Origin: Chlamydiales bacterium
GTDB lineage: Bacteria; Chlamydiota; Chlamydiia; Chlamydiales; SM23-39
Reading direction: 5' to 3'
Length of the DNA: 64,000 nucleotides
NCBI GenBank assembly: GCA_030681135.1
Contig: JAUXXF010000001.1
Span: 50,071-114,070 of the forward strand
In this document: positions 54,154 to 61,339 of the stretch, piece after piece
How positions within the stretch are numbered: the first letter of the stretch is position 1
Layout: every line of letters starts with the position of its first letter
The notes under the pieces: model-generated
Databases searched by the model: none
Told to the model about the DNA's origin: nothing
The model's input: only the letters and a program-made list of their open reading frames with translations
Program-made: the position numbers and the translations under genes

Positions 54154-54164
54154 AGTTATAACCA

Positions 54165-54195
54165 AAACAACCTGATCCCGTTCTTCAGGTTGTTT
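54165..54195 (+). terminator. Terminator-like hairpin after fabI
   Basis: AAACAACCTGA and TCAGGTTGTTT pair perfectly around a 9-base loop, 11 bases after the fabI stop. The final TTT is followed by CGG, so the T-run is short. The motif TTCTTCARGTTGTTTCGGTA recurs near 9028-9046. Confidence 0.55.
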
Positions 54196-54260
54196 CGGTA
54201 GAATATGGTGCGCCCCTAAAAGGGCTCTTACTATCAAGCATTTTTAATTAAAAACACCCT

Positions 54261-54632
54261 CTAATAAACAATTGTTTGTTTTTTCGACAAATACACAGAA
54301 AGAACCAAAATAGAGAAAAACATCCCGGCAAAAATAAAATTTACAGTTGGATGTCGAATTGGCTCTGAATAGATAGAAGAGAACGTTTCGGGCATTTTGA
54401 ATAATAAAACTTGATAGCTGGCACAGGCAAATCCAAAGAGAGCCTGGGGAATAAGATAGGTGGCGATCGCCAAAAAACCACGCCAAGCTGCGATTCCCGC
54501 TATAAATACCAAAGGAAACAAGCAAACGCGCTGGCACCAGTCTAAGGTAGAAGGTTGGCCTAAATAAAGCCCCCCTAACGTGCCAAGGCAAGACATCACC
54601 CAGATAATGTAAAGACCATATTTTTGAATCAT
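54261..54632 (-). CDS. DsbB/BdbC-like membrane protein lacking the catalytic cysteines
   Basis: The 123-residue product has four membrane helices. DWCQRVCLFPLVFIAGIAAW aligns with the BdbC/DsbB stretch CxxCWYQR..xFPL, but the canonical CxxC positions are Ser and Asp (STLDWCQR). The second periplasmic cysteine pair is missing (EPIRHPTVNFIFAG). If correctly aligned it cannot perform the standard disulfide exchange. It may have another role or use the two remaining cysteines. Its ATG overlaps the stop of a tiny upstream membrane gene. Confidence 0.5.
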   Translation of the reverse strand: MIQKYGLYIIWVMSCLGTLGGLYLGQPSTLDWCQRVCLFPLVFIAGIAAWRGFLAIATYLIPQALFGFACASYQVLLFKMPETFSSIYSEPIRHPTVNFIFAGMFFSILVLSVYLSKKQTIVY

Positions 54633-54769
54633 TCTGCTACCTCGACTAGCTGCTCTATTTTGTCAGATTTTGAAGATCTTACCTGAGCTACAAGCAAAGC
54701 TGCAGCGGCCATAAAAATAAATACTGCTACAGTGACCATAATTAAAAACCGGGGGGGATTAGTATCCAT
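54629..54769 (-). CDS. Tiny single-helix membrane protein (46 residues)
   Basis: The ATG at 54769 gives MDTNPPRFLIMVTVAVFIFM then AAAALLVAQVRSSKSDKIEQ and LVEVAE, one membrane helix with a short polar tail. Its TGA overlaps the next gene's ATG as ATGA, implying translational coupling with the DsbB-like protein. No family is recognised, and no clear Shine-Dalgarno is visible. The coupling is the main reason for calling it. Confidence 0.5.
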   Translation of the reverse strand: MDTNPPRFLIMVTVAVFIFMAAAALLVAQVRSSKSDKIEQLVEVAE

Positions 54770-54951
54770 TTCGAAATCTCTTTTACATTCTCGGTTTTAT
54801 TAGCATGACAGTTTTAGACTCATTTGTAAAGCCTTGTTTCGTGCCTGTCCAAAACATACCAAAAATACATAAAAAAAGATTTAAAAAAAATCTAAGGTGA
54901 CATTTAACCCACATCTAATATATAAGTACTGAGGAATATCAATCTGGAATT

Positions 54952-56463
54952 ATGGCATCTGAGGAAAAAAGTCCTTGGGCTCGCTGGCGAGAGCGTCTAT
55001 GGCCCATCCAAGCGTTTGAGTTAAAAAAGTTTATCCCCCTTATTTTTCTTAAATTTTTCATTTCAATGACCTATGGGGTCTTAACGACAATGAAAGACGC
55101 CTTTGTCGTGACTGCGAAAGGTGGCGGCGCGGAAGTGATCCCTATTTTAAAAGGGTGGCTTGTTTTACCGATCGCTTTAGGGGCTACTCTCCTTTATACA
55201 AAACTCGCTAACAAATTTCGACGCTCTGTTCTTTTTTATGGAATCATCTCGACATTCATGGTCATTGTGATTCTCTTTGGCTTCGTTCTGTATCCGAATG
55301 TAGACGCACTCTCTCCTCACGCTTCCGCAGACCGACTTTTAGAAATCTTGGGGCCTGAAAATAGCCACTGGGTCTCTATTTACCGCAATTGGATCCAATC
55401 CCTCTTTTTCGTGACAGCCGAATTATGGGGAAGCATTGTTATTTTCCTTCTCTTTTGGGGATTTGTAAACCATATTTGTAATTTTAATGAGGCGAAAAGG
55501 AGCTACAGCCTATTCGTGGCTGGTGGTGATTTAGCGCAGATTTTAGTTGGCCCTTTAGTTTTTTATTTCACGCAAAAATATGTAGGCGACCAGTTTAATA
55601 TGGCGCTGCAGCATCTTGTTTGTTTTGTGTTGTTTTTTGGATTCATGATCATGGCTCTCCATTACTTCTTAACCAAGCAAGTGCTATCTAAGGACGAAAG
55701 ACTCTATCAACCTCAGGCGAAGAACCAGGCATTTGACCAAAAGACCAAACTCTCTCTTTTAGAGAGCTTAAAATTTATTGTCCGGTCTAAGCATTTGCGT
55801 TGTATTGCTATGATGGTCATTGCCTACGGATTGACAATCAGCCTTACAGAAATCACCTGGAAAGCAAACCTCAAACTGTCTTTTCCTGACACAGGCTCCT
55901 ATCAGGGATTTATGGCTAAAATCAGCTCATCTGTGGGGATGTGTTCTCTATTTGCTACCCTCTTTTTAGGAGGTATGACCATTCGGATTTTAGGCTGGCG
56001 CTTTTCTGCCCTTTTACCACCTATCGTCATCGGTTCTACAAGTCTTATTTTCTTAACTTTGTTTATGCATCCAGAATGGATCGCTCCTTTAAGCCAAAGT
56101 CTTAATAAGACTCCTTTGATGCTGGTCGTTATCTTTGGCGCCTTCCAAAATGTTTCGACAAAAATGATGAAATACGCCTTTTTCGACCCTACAAAAGAGA
56201 TGTCTTTCATCCCTTTAGATCAAGAATCTAAAGTAAAAGGCAAGGCTGCGATAGATGTAATAGGCTCAAGGCTCGGCAAATCAGGCGCCGCCTGGATCCA
56301 GATTGTCCTTATCCAAATTGTAGGAACGGGGTCAGTTCTTTCCATTACCCATTTCCTCCTTCCAGTCATTGCATGCACAGTCGTTTGCTGGATCGTATCC
56401 ATCCGATCGCTAAACAGACAATTGATCAAATCCGGAGTATGGACAACCACTGGAGCCACTTAA
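54952..56463 (+). CDS. ATP/ADP translocase, NTT family
   Basis: The 503-residue product has twelve membrane helices and the TLC features LKFFISMTYGVLTTMKDAFV, VVTAKGGGAEVIPILKGWLV, WGSIVIFLLFWGFVNHICNF and NEAKRSYSLFVAGGDLAQIL, then ITWKANLKLSFPDTGSYQGF. NTT proteins of obligate intracellular bacteria exchange host ATP for ADP or import other nucleotides. Which of these this copy does cannot be read from motifs alone. It is one of the best markers of a Chlamydiae-type lifestyle here. Confidence 0.93.
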   Translation: MASEEKSPWARWRERLWPIQAFELKKFIPLIFLKFFISMTYGVLTTMKDAFVVTAKGGGAEVIPILKGWLVLPIALGATLLYTKLANKFRRSVLFYGIISTFMVIVILFGFVLYPNVDALSPHASADRLLEILGPENSHWVSIYRNWIQSLFFVTAELWGSIVIFLLFWGFVNHICNFNEAKRSYSLFVAGGDLAQILVGPLVFYFTQKYVGDQFNMALQHLVCFVLFFGFMIMALHYFLTKQVLSKDERLYQPQAKNQAFDQKTKLSLLESLKFIVRSKHLRCIAMMVIAYGLTISLTEITWKANLKLSFPDTGSYQGFMAKISSSVGMCSLFATLFLGGMTIRILGWRFSALLPPIVIGSTSLIFLTLFMHPEWIAPLSQSLNKTPLMLVVIFGAFQNVSTKMMKYAFFDPTKEMSFIPLDQESKVKGKAAIDVIGSRLGKSGAAWIQIVLIQIVGTGSVLSITHFLLPVIACTVVCWIVSIRSLNRQLIKSGVWTTTGAT

Positions 56464-57428
56464 GTTTCTAGTATCCAATCTATTAGCAGAGAATCGAGCC
56501 AATAAAATCCTTTGTCTTTAGAAGGATTGCCTAAATATCCCATATGCCCCCCTTTTTTTGTCTTGAACAAATGGACACAGCGCGGCAGGGAGCAGCCGTC
56601 TAATGAACGAGAAGAAATAATCGGATCATCCTCAGACAAAAGGATTTTCGTTTTAACTGCAATGTCAGGAACAAAATAGACTGAACTGCATTTATTGTAA
56701 TAATCGTCAGCATCACGAAAGCCACATGTGGGAGCCGTATAGAGCTGATCAAACTCATATAATTTCAATTTGCGAGGTAGCTGAACAGGCGGCAAATCCT
56801 TGAATTTCTGGTGCCTATAAAGAACGTCAGCTCTAAGAAGCTTATAAAAATACCGTTCATACATCGCATTATCTGAATTTCCCAACATTTGAACGCTAGA
56901 GTACAAATCCACTGGAGGAGAAACTGCTATCACTTCCCGCAAGAATTCTTTTCCTAAAGACCCTAGTTCTCCTGCCAATTTTAAGACTAGATTTCCCCCT
57001 AAAGAAAATCCAATAAGCACAATGGGGGATTCTGGATGCTCTTTACGAAGAGTCTTAAGGACATAAAAAATATCTTCGCTCCGCCCACTATGGTAAATAT
57101 TTCTCGCAAGTCCCCTGCCGGAGCCGCAATTGCGCATATTATAACGAACTGCGCGAATCCCCATAGGTTCCAATCGTTTAGCCATTCTGACTAAGTTCGG
57201 CGACTCATGAGACCCGCAAAGGCCGTGAACTAATACCACCGTAACGTCCGTAGCCTTCCAATTCCAGGGCGTAGTAATTTCCAAAGCAATCTTATCTCCA
57301 TCAGCCAAAGAGATTAACTTCGTCTGGGAGGGGGGCTCCCATTGAAAATTACAAAATGAGTTAATAATCGTCTGCTTATGAGGATCTGTAAAGAAAGGAA
57401 AAGGTTCAAATGGAAGTTCTTGACTCAT
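56460..57428 (-). CDS. YheT-family alpha/beta hydrolase
   Basis: The 322-residue product has the YheT pattern: DPHKQTIINSFCNFQW near the start, VTVVLVHGLCGSHESPNLVR (oxyanion loop), a nucleophile elbow IVLIGFSLGGNLVLKLAGEL with Ser in GFSLG, the late Asp region TKILLSEDDPIISS, and the His in KKGGHMGYLG. Family members are probably esterases of unknown substrate. It converges with the NTT gene, overlapping by 4 bases. Confidence 0.9.
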   Translation of the reverse strand: MSQELPFEPFPFFTDPHKQTIINSFCNFQWEPPSQTKLISLADGDKIALEITTPWNWKATDVTVVLVHGLCGSHESPNLVRMAKRLEPMGIRAVRYNMRNCGSGRGLARNIYHSGRSEDIFYVLKTLRKEHPESPIVLIGFSLGGNLVLKLAGELGSLGKEFLREVIAVSPPVDLYSSVQMLGNSDNAMYERYFYKLLRADVLYRHQKFKDLPPVQLPRKLKLYEFDQLYTAPTCGFRDADDYYNKCSSVYFVPDIAVKTKILLSEDDPIISSRSLDGCSLPRCVHLFKTKKGGHMGYLGNPSKDKGFYWLDSLLIDWILET

Positions 57429-57503
57429 TAAAGCCCTCCCCTCAACAACTGAGAGACTGTTCCCTAATGATCAATTAATTACAATTAACTGTCAATTTTT
57501 TAT

Positions 57504-58028
57504 TTAATTATTAAAAGGGAACCCCTTTTTAATTGGTATATCAAAATAAAAGACGATAGATTCTTCACCAGGGTTTCTAGATGCTAGGCTTGCATTGGAT
57601 AAGTGATAAAAATGGACGCCCAAACGATGTCCATCGCAAGTTTGGTAGGCAAGTTCCACTCCCGAGCGAAACTCAAGAGGGTAGCCGAGATTTTTCCCGT
57701 GTCCTTGAGCGTAATACCCTGCAGCAAATCCAGGAGCGATAAGGAGATGATTCCAAAAAAGAAGATCAAAATTTAGTCCTCCGTAAAGATACACGCTTTT
57801 TGTAGCAGTTGCCATCACACCTACAAGAGGACGAAACTCTAAAAATTCCCAAGGAGAAGTAAAACAGGAAAGAAGGAACTTGTATTCAAGTTCAAATTCC
57901 CATGTTCGATATTTTGCTCTTGTAAAATCAAATCCTCCTAACGCGACGGAAAATAAATTGGGAGGAGCGTACGCTCGAGTTATTAGAGGTAAACACAAGC
58001 ATAAGAGAAAAAAAGACATTTTCTTCAT
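57504..58028 (-). CDS. PagL-like outer-membrane lipid A 3-O-deacylase
   Basis: The 174-residue product begins at 58028 with a signal peptide (MKKMSFFLLCLCLPLITRAYA). The mature part forms barrel strands such as FSVALGGFDFTRAKYRTWEF. Near the end GVHFYHLSNASLASRNPGEE matches the PagL active-site strand, where a His and Ser two apart (H..SN) act with a later Glu. Family members remove a 3-O-linked acyl chain from lipid A in the outer membrane, which weakens immune recognition. A longer open frame exists upstream but would bury the signal peptide. Confidence 0.75.
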   Translation of the reverse strand: MKKMSFFLLCLCLPLITRAYAPPNLFSVALGGFDFTRAKYRTWEFELEYKFLLSCFTSPWEFLEFRPLVGVMATATKSVYLYGGLNFDLLFWNHLLIAPGFAAGYYAQGHGKNLGYPLEFRSGVELAYQTCDGHRLGVHFYHLSNASLASRNPGEESIVFYFDIPIKKGFPFNN

Positions 58029-58125
58029 AAAATTCAAACCGTTTCCAATGTATAAAAAAAATTTGTGTGTCGAAAAAATCGCCATTTGCTAAGATCACTG
58101 ATCTTTATTTAACCAGGAGATCATT

Positions 58126-58824
58126 ATGAAAAAAACTTCCATATTTTTAAAGTCCACAGTTGTCGCACTCCTTTTGCTTCCTGCTTTTTTAGTAGCAGAA
58201 GAAGAAGAACGTGCTGAAATACAACCTAAAGAAAAAACAGAAATCGCAGAAGAGCTTACTCTAGAAGAGGCAGGCGAGCTTCCTGATGCAACTCGTAGCG
58301 GTTTCTTTTTCAATCAACAACCAGTTTACTATCCAGTATCTTCTCATCGAGCTGTTAAAGTTTTTCCACAAGAAAATTCCTTAGAGCTTGAAGATGGATC
58401 TAGATGGGCAGTCCATCCTTCAGACACTCCTCAAACGCTTTATTGGGGAGAAACAATGCAGTTAACGATCACACAAAATGGTTCACCTTTCTATAGATAT
58501 TGGTTCACAAACCATGATTTTCTCATTGTAGACCTAAGTACAGGAGAATACGTCCGTGCCAATTTAGAGCTGGGCCCTATTTTAAGTCGTCCCTCTACCA
58601 ATCTCATCAGCATTATGGATAGAAGTCAACGAGCGCTCGCCCTTACAAACAACATGGAATTAGATGTTTATTCTGGCGATGAGCTGATCTTTAGAAACTG
58701 GCTCGAAGGTCAAGCAATCATTATTGGCATAAATTCTGACTGGTCTACCCGTGATGAGTATAATTTCATTCTCATCAACGTCTACAACCAAGATTTTGTT
58801 CGCGCAAAACAGAGAAAATATTAA
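58126..58824 (+). CDS. Exported protein of unknown function
   Basis: The 232-residue product has a signal peptide (KKTSIFLKSTVVALLLLPAF, cut near LVA-EEEE), then an acidic stretch and a beta-rich domain: QENSLELEDGSRWAVHPSDT, YWGETMQLTITQNGS and NFILINVYNQDFVRAKQRKY. The body has two similar halves of the type DGSRWAVHP / GDELIFRNWLEG. An AGGAGA Shine-Dalgarno supports the start. No family is recognised. Its TAA overlaps a 13-base match to the terminus of the MITE-like element. Confidence 0.6.
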   Translation: MKKTSIFLKSTVVALLLLPAFLVAEEEERAEIQPKEKTEIAEELTLEEAGELPDATRSGFFFNQQPVYYPVSSHRAVKVFPQENSLELEDGSRWAVHPSDTPQTLYWGETMQLTITQNGSPFYRYWFTNHDFLIVDLSTGEYVRANLELGPILSRPSTNLISIMDRSQRALALTNNMELDVYSGDELIFRNWLEGQAIIIGINSDWSTRDEYNFILINVYNQDFVRAKQRKY

Positions 58825-58832
58825 ACGACTAT

Positions 58833-58856
58833 AGGTTCTTCGAGAACTTTCCTTTT
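58833..58856 (+). terminator. Terminator-like hairpin
   Basis: AGGTTCT and AGAACTT pair (one G:T) around loop TCG, followed by TCCTTTT. It lies directly after the exported protein gene. Confidence 0.5.
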
Positions 58857-58933
58857 CCCCTTCCTTTATGGGGGGGGCAAAAGGTTACGACGCTCATTAT
58901 AAAATACACAACATAACAACTTTAAGAGGAATC

Positions 58934-60301
58934 ATGAGAGGATGCAGCGCAACTTCACCTAACCCAAACGTCAAAACTTCCGCAAGTAAACAACCTATAA
59001 CATCAAATATAGATAAAAGAGTCCAAGCCATTGCTGTCGTTACACTAGCAGCGTTTGTGAGCTCTATTTTACTGCCCTGGCCAGTAACCGCCTGTCTTTT
59101 ACTTATAGATACAGCCCTCATTGCCTCTAAGTTATTTGATTGCTGCCTTTCGATTTTTGAAAGGGATGAGGTTCCTGTAGATAAGACGTTCAAACAAACT
59201 ACGGTACATGTTCCTGGTCACTCAACATCTACAACGACACACGTTCATCATCATCACTCAACATGGACACCTTCTAACATTCCTCCAGCTGACACACGAG
59301 CTGCTATGAAAGGACAGCAGATTCAACAGCCTCTTCTACCTTCTTCTTCTTCTTCTTCTGCAACTTCTGTTATTCAGACTCAACCAACAACAACCCTTGT
59401 ACAGCCTTCTAATCCCCTATCTGATACAAGGGCTGCTATGAAAGGACAGCAGATTCAAAAGTCACTTCAGCCCTTTTCTTCCGCAGCTTCTGTTGTTCAG
59501 AATCAACCAACAGCAACCTTTGTACAGCCTTCCAATCCCCCATCTGACACAAGGGCTGCTATGAAAGGACAACCTATTCAAAAACCTCTTCAACCCTCTT
59601 CTTCCTCTGCAGCTTCTGTTGTTAATACGCAAGCAGCGACAACCGTTGTACAATCTTCTAATCCCCCGTCTGACACAAGAGCTGCTATAAAAGGACAGCA
59701 GATTCAAAAGTCTCTTGAACCTTCTTCTTCCGCAGCTTCTGTTGTTCAGAAACAACCAACGGCAACTTTTGTACAACCTTCCAATCCTCCATCTGAGACA
59801 AGAGCTCCTATGAAAGAACAGCCAATTCAAAAGCCTCTTGAACCTTCCTTTAATGCGACTTCTGTTGTTCAGACTCAACCAACAACAACCGTTGCACAAG
59901 AGTTTCAACCTCCATCTGAGACACGAGCTGCTATAAAAGGACAACCAATTCAGAAGCCTCTTGAATCTTCTCTTAATGCGACTTCTGCTTTTTCTACTCA
60001 GACATCAAAACCTTTCGGGTGGTCATCCACTTTTTCACCCGAAAAACCTGCGCCAAAACCACCGCTTGCTCCAAAGTCTCTTCTGTCTTCTTTCTCCACA
60101 TCTTCTGTTTCTCAAAACCAACAAACAACAAGTTTTGAACAGTCGTCTACGCAACATGCGCCTATGAAACACAACCTTAATCAACAACGGCTTCAACCTT
60201 CCACCTCTGCATCTTCTGTTGCTTATAACCAGTCGATCTCAGCTTTAGGAGGAGGGGGTGTTTTACCTGAAGTACGAGCAGCTATGAAACCAAGAAAATA
60301 A
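58934..60301 (+). CDS. Repeat protein with Inc-like bilobed hydrophobic domain
   Basis: The 455-residue product starts at an ATG preceded by AAGAGG. Residues of about 30-80 form two closely spaced helices (AIAVVTLAAFVSSILLPWPV, then TACLLLIDTALIASKLFDCC), the bilobed pattern of chlamydial Inc proteins. The rest is tandem repeats of about 41-44 residues built on (D/E)TRA(A/P)(M/I)KGQ.IQKPL.PSSS..SVV..QPT.T. Six copies are visible before a degenerate region and a final VRAAMKPRK. No signal peptide. Insertion in the inclusion membrane by type III secretion is inference. The next gene shares the motif. Confidence 0.6.
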   Translation: MRGCSATSPNPNVKTSASKQPITSNIDKRVQAIAVVTLAAFVSSILLPWPVTACLLLIDTALIASKLFDCCLSIFERDEVPVDKTFKQTTVHVPGHSTSTTTHVHHHHSTWTPSNIPPADTRAAMKGQQIQQPLLPSSSSSSATSVIQTQPTTTLVQPSNPLSDTRAAMKGQQIQKSLQPFSSAASVVQNQPTATFVQPSNPPSDTRAAMKGQPIQKPLQPSSSSAASVVNTQAATTVVQSSNPPSDTRAAIKGQQIQKSLEPSSSAASVVQKQPTATFVQPSNPPSETRAPMKEQPIQKPLEPSFNATSVVQTQPTTTVAQEFQPPSETRAAIKGQPIQKPLESSLNATSAFSTQTSKPFGWSSTFSPEKPAPKPPLAPKSLLSSFSTSSVSQNQQTTSFEQSSTQHAPMKHNLNQQRLQPSTSASSVAYNQSISALGGGGVLPEVRAAMKPRK

Positions 60302-60314
60302 CAAAGGCAATATC

Positions 60315-61211
60315 ATGGATCCATTACGACCTAATTCATCTAACCCTTATCATTCACAAAGAGCGCCGGTCTCATCTAACACGGGTAATAGAACTTCAGA
60401 AGTGGCGCAAAACACCCTTGCTACAAGCAGTTTTGAGCCGCGAGCTCCTATGAAAGGTAAGCAGAATTACCAGCCGCTTCAACTTTCTGCTGGTGCGGCT
60501 GCCGGCTCTCATCCTATGCCACCACTGCCTGGGAGTTTTGCAGAGCCTCGAGCACCTATGCGAGGAAAACAAACACCCCAGCAGCCTCTTCAATCTCCCG
60601 TGAACACGATTCCTGTTTCTCATCCTGCGCCACAAAGAATGAATCAATTCGTAGAGCCATACAATCCCCCATTTGATGCACGAGCGCCTATGAAAGGACA
60701 ACAGGTCCAACAGCCGCTCCAACCTTCTTCTGGTGCAGCTGCTGGGTTTCATCACTCAACGCCAGCAATGCCCGGTAGTTTTGCACATTCATACAATCCT
60801 CCATTTGATGCACGAGCGCCTATGAAAGGACAACAGGTCCAACAGCCGCTTCAACCTTCTTCTGGTACAGCTGCTGGGTTTCATCACTCAACGCCAGCAA
60901 TGCCTGGCAATTTTGCACAGCCATACAATCCTCCATCTGAGGCACGAGCCCCTATGAAAGGACAACAGGTCCAACAGCCGCTCCAACCTTCTTCTGGTGC
61001 AGCTGCTGGGTTTCATCACTCAACGCCAGCAATGCCTGGCAATTTTGCACAGCCATACAATCCTCCATCTGAGGCACGAGCTCCTATGAAAGGACAACAG
61101 GTCCAACAGCCACTTCAACCTTCTGCTGGTGCAGCTGCTGGAGTTCATAGCCAAACAACGGCACCTTCAAGACAAATGCCATCAGATGCCCGTGCACCGA
61201 TGAAGCGATAG
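60315..61211 (+). CDS. Repeat protein sharing the RAPMKG motif, no membrane segment
   Basis: The 298-residue product follows the previous gene by 13 bases with AAAGG upstream of the ATG. It has no hydrophobic segment and no signal peptide. Repeats of 44 residues (132 bases at the DNA level) begin about 60670 and recur at 60802, 60934 and 61066, each of the form (D/E)ARAPMKGQQVQQPLQPSS then GAAAGFHHSTPAMPG and NFAQPYNPPS. It ends SDARAPMKR. The DNA copies are almost identical, implying recent expansion or gene conversion. Probably cotranscribed with the preceding gene. Confidence 0.6.
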   Translation: MDPLRPNSSNPYHSQRAPVSSNTGNRTSEVAQNTLATSSFEPRAPMKGKQNYQPLQLSAGAAAGSHPMPPLPGSFAEPRAPMRGKQTPQQPLQSPVNTIPVSHPAPQRMNQFVEPYNPPFDARAPMKGQQVQQPLQPSSGAAAGFHHSTPAMPGSFAHSYNPPFDARAPMKGQQVQQPLQPSSGTAAGFHHSTPAMPGNFAQPYNPPSEARAPMKGQQVQQPLQPSSGAAAGFHHSTPAMPGNFAQPYNPPSEARAPMKGQQVQQPLQPSAGAAAGVHSQTTAPSRQMPSDARAPMKR

Positions 61212-61220
61212 AAACACGCT

Positions 61221-61253
61221 TGATCTTGCAAGAATAGACCTCTTGCAAGATCA
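61221..61253 (+). terminator. Rho-independent terminator after the repeat-protein pair
   Basis: TGATCTTGCAAGA and TCTTGCAAGATCA form 13 perfect pairs around the 7-base loop ATAGACC, and CTTAAATTTTT follows. It lies 9 bases after the stop of the second repeat protein. Confidence 0.85.
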
Positions 61254-61289
61254 CTTAAATTTTTCGAAGGAAAATTTAAAAAGCAAAAG

Positions 61290-61338
61290 GGATTTTAAAG
61301 GGCGAAGCCCTTTAATGGGGTTTGGGGCGAAGCCCCAA
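61290..61338 (+). repeat. 49-base double-hairpin palindromic repeat, intergenic copy
   Basis: It starts GGATTTTAAAGGGCGAAGCC then CTTTAATGGGGTTTGGGGCG and AAGCCCCAA. It matches the two copies in the sucA/sucB region. It abuts the stop of the Pkn1-like gene on the other strand. Confidence 0.85.
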
Positions 61339-61339
61339 T

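Noticed and set aside
59462..60755. Minus-strand open frames under the repeat proteins (Arg/Cys/Ser-rich).
   Set aside because: They arise from the complement of the repeats. The plus-strand frames have Shine-Dalgarno sites, a terminator and sensible composition.
60670..61130. The regular 132-base repeats could be mistaken for a CRISPR array.
   Set aside because: The units are contiguous without spacers, stay in one reading frame and encode a 44-residue repeat. No cas genes are nearby.
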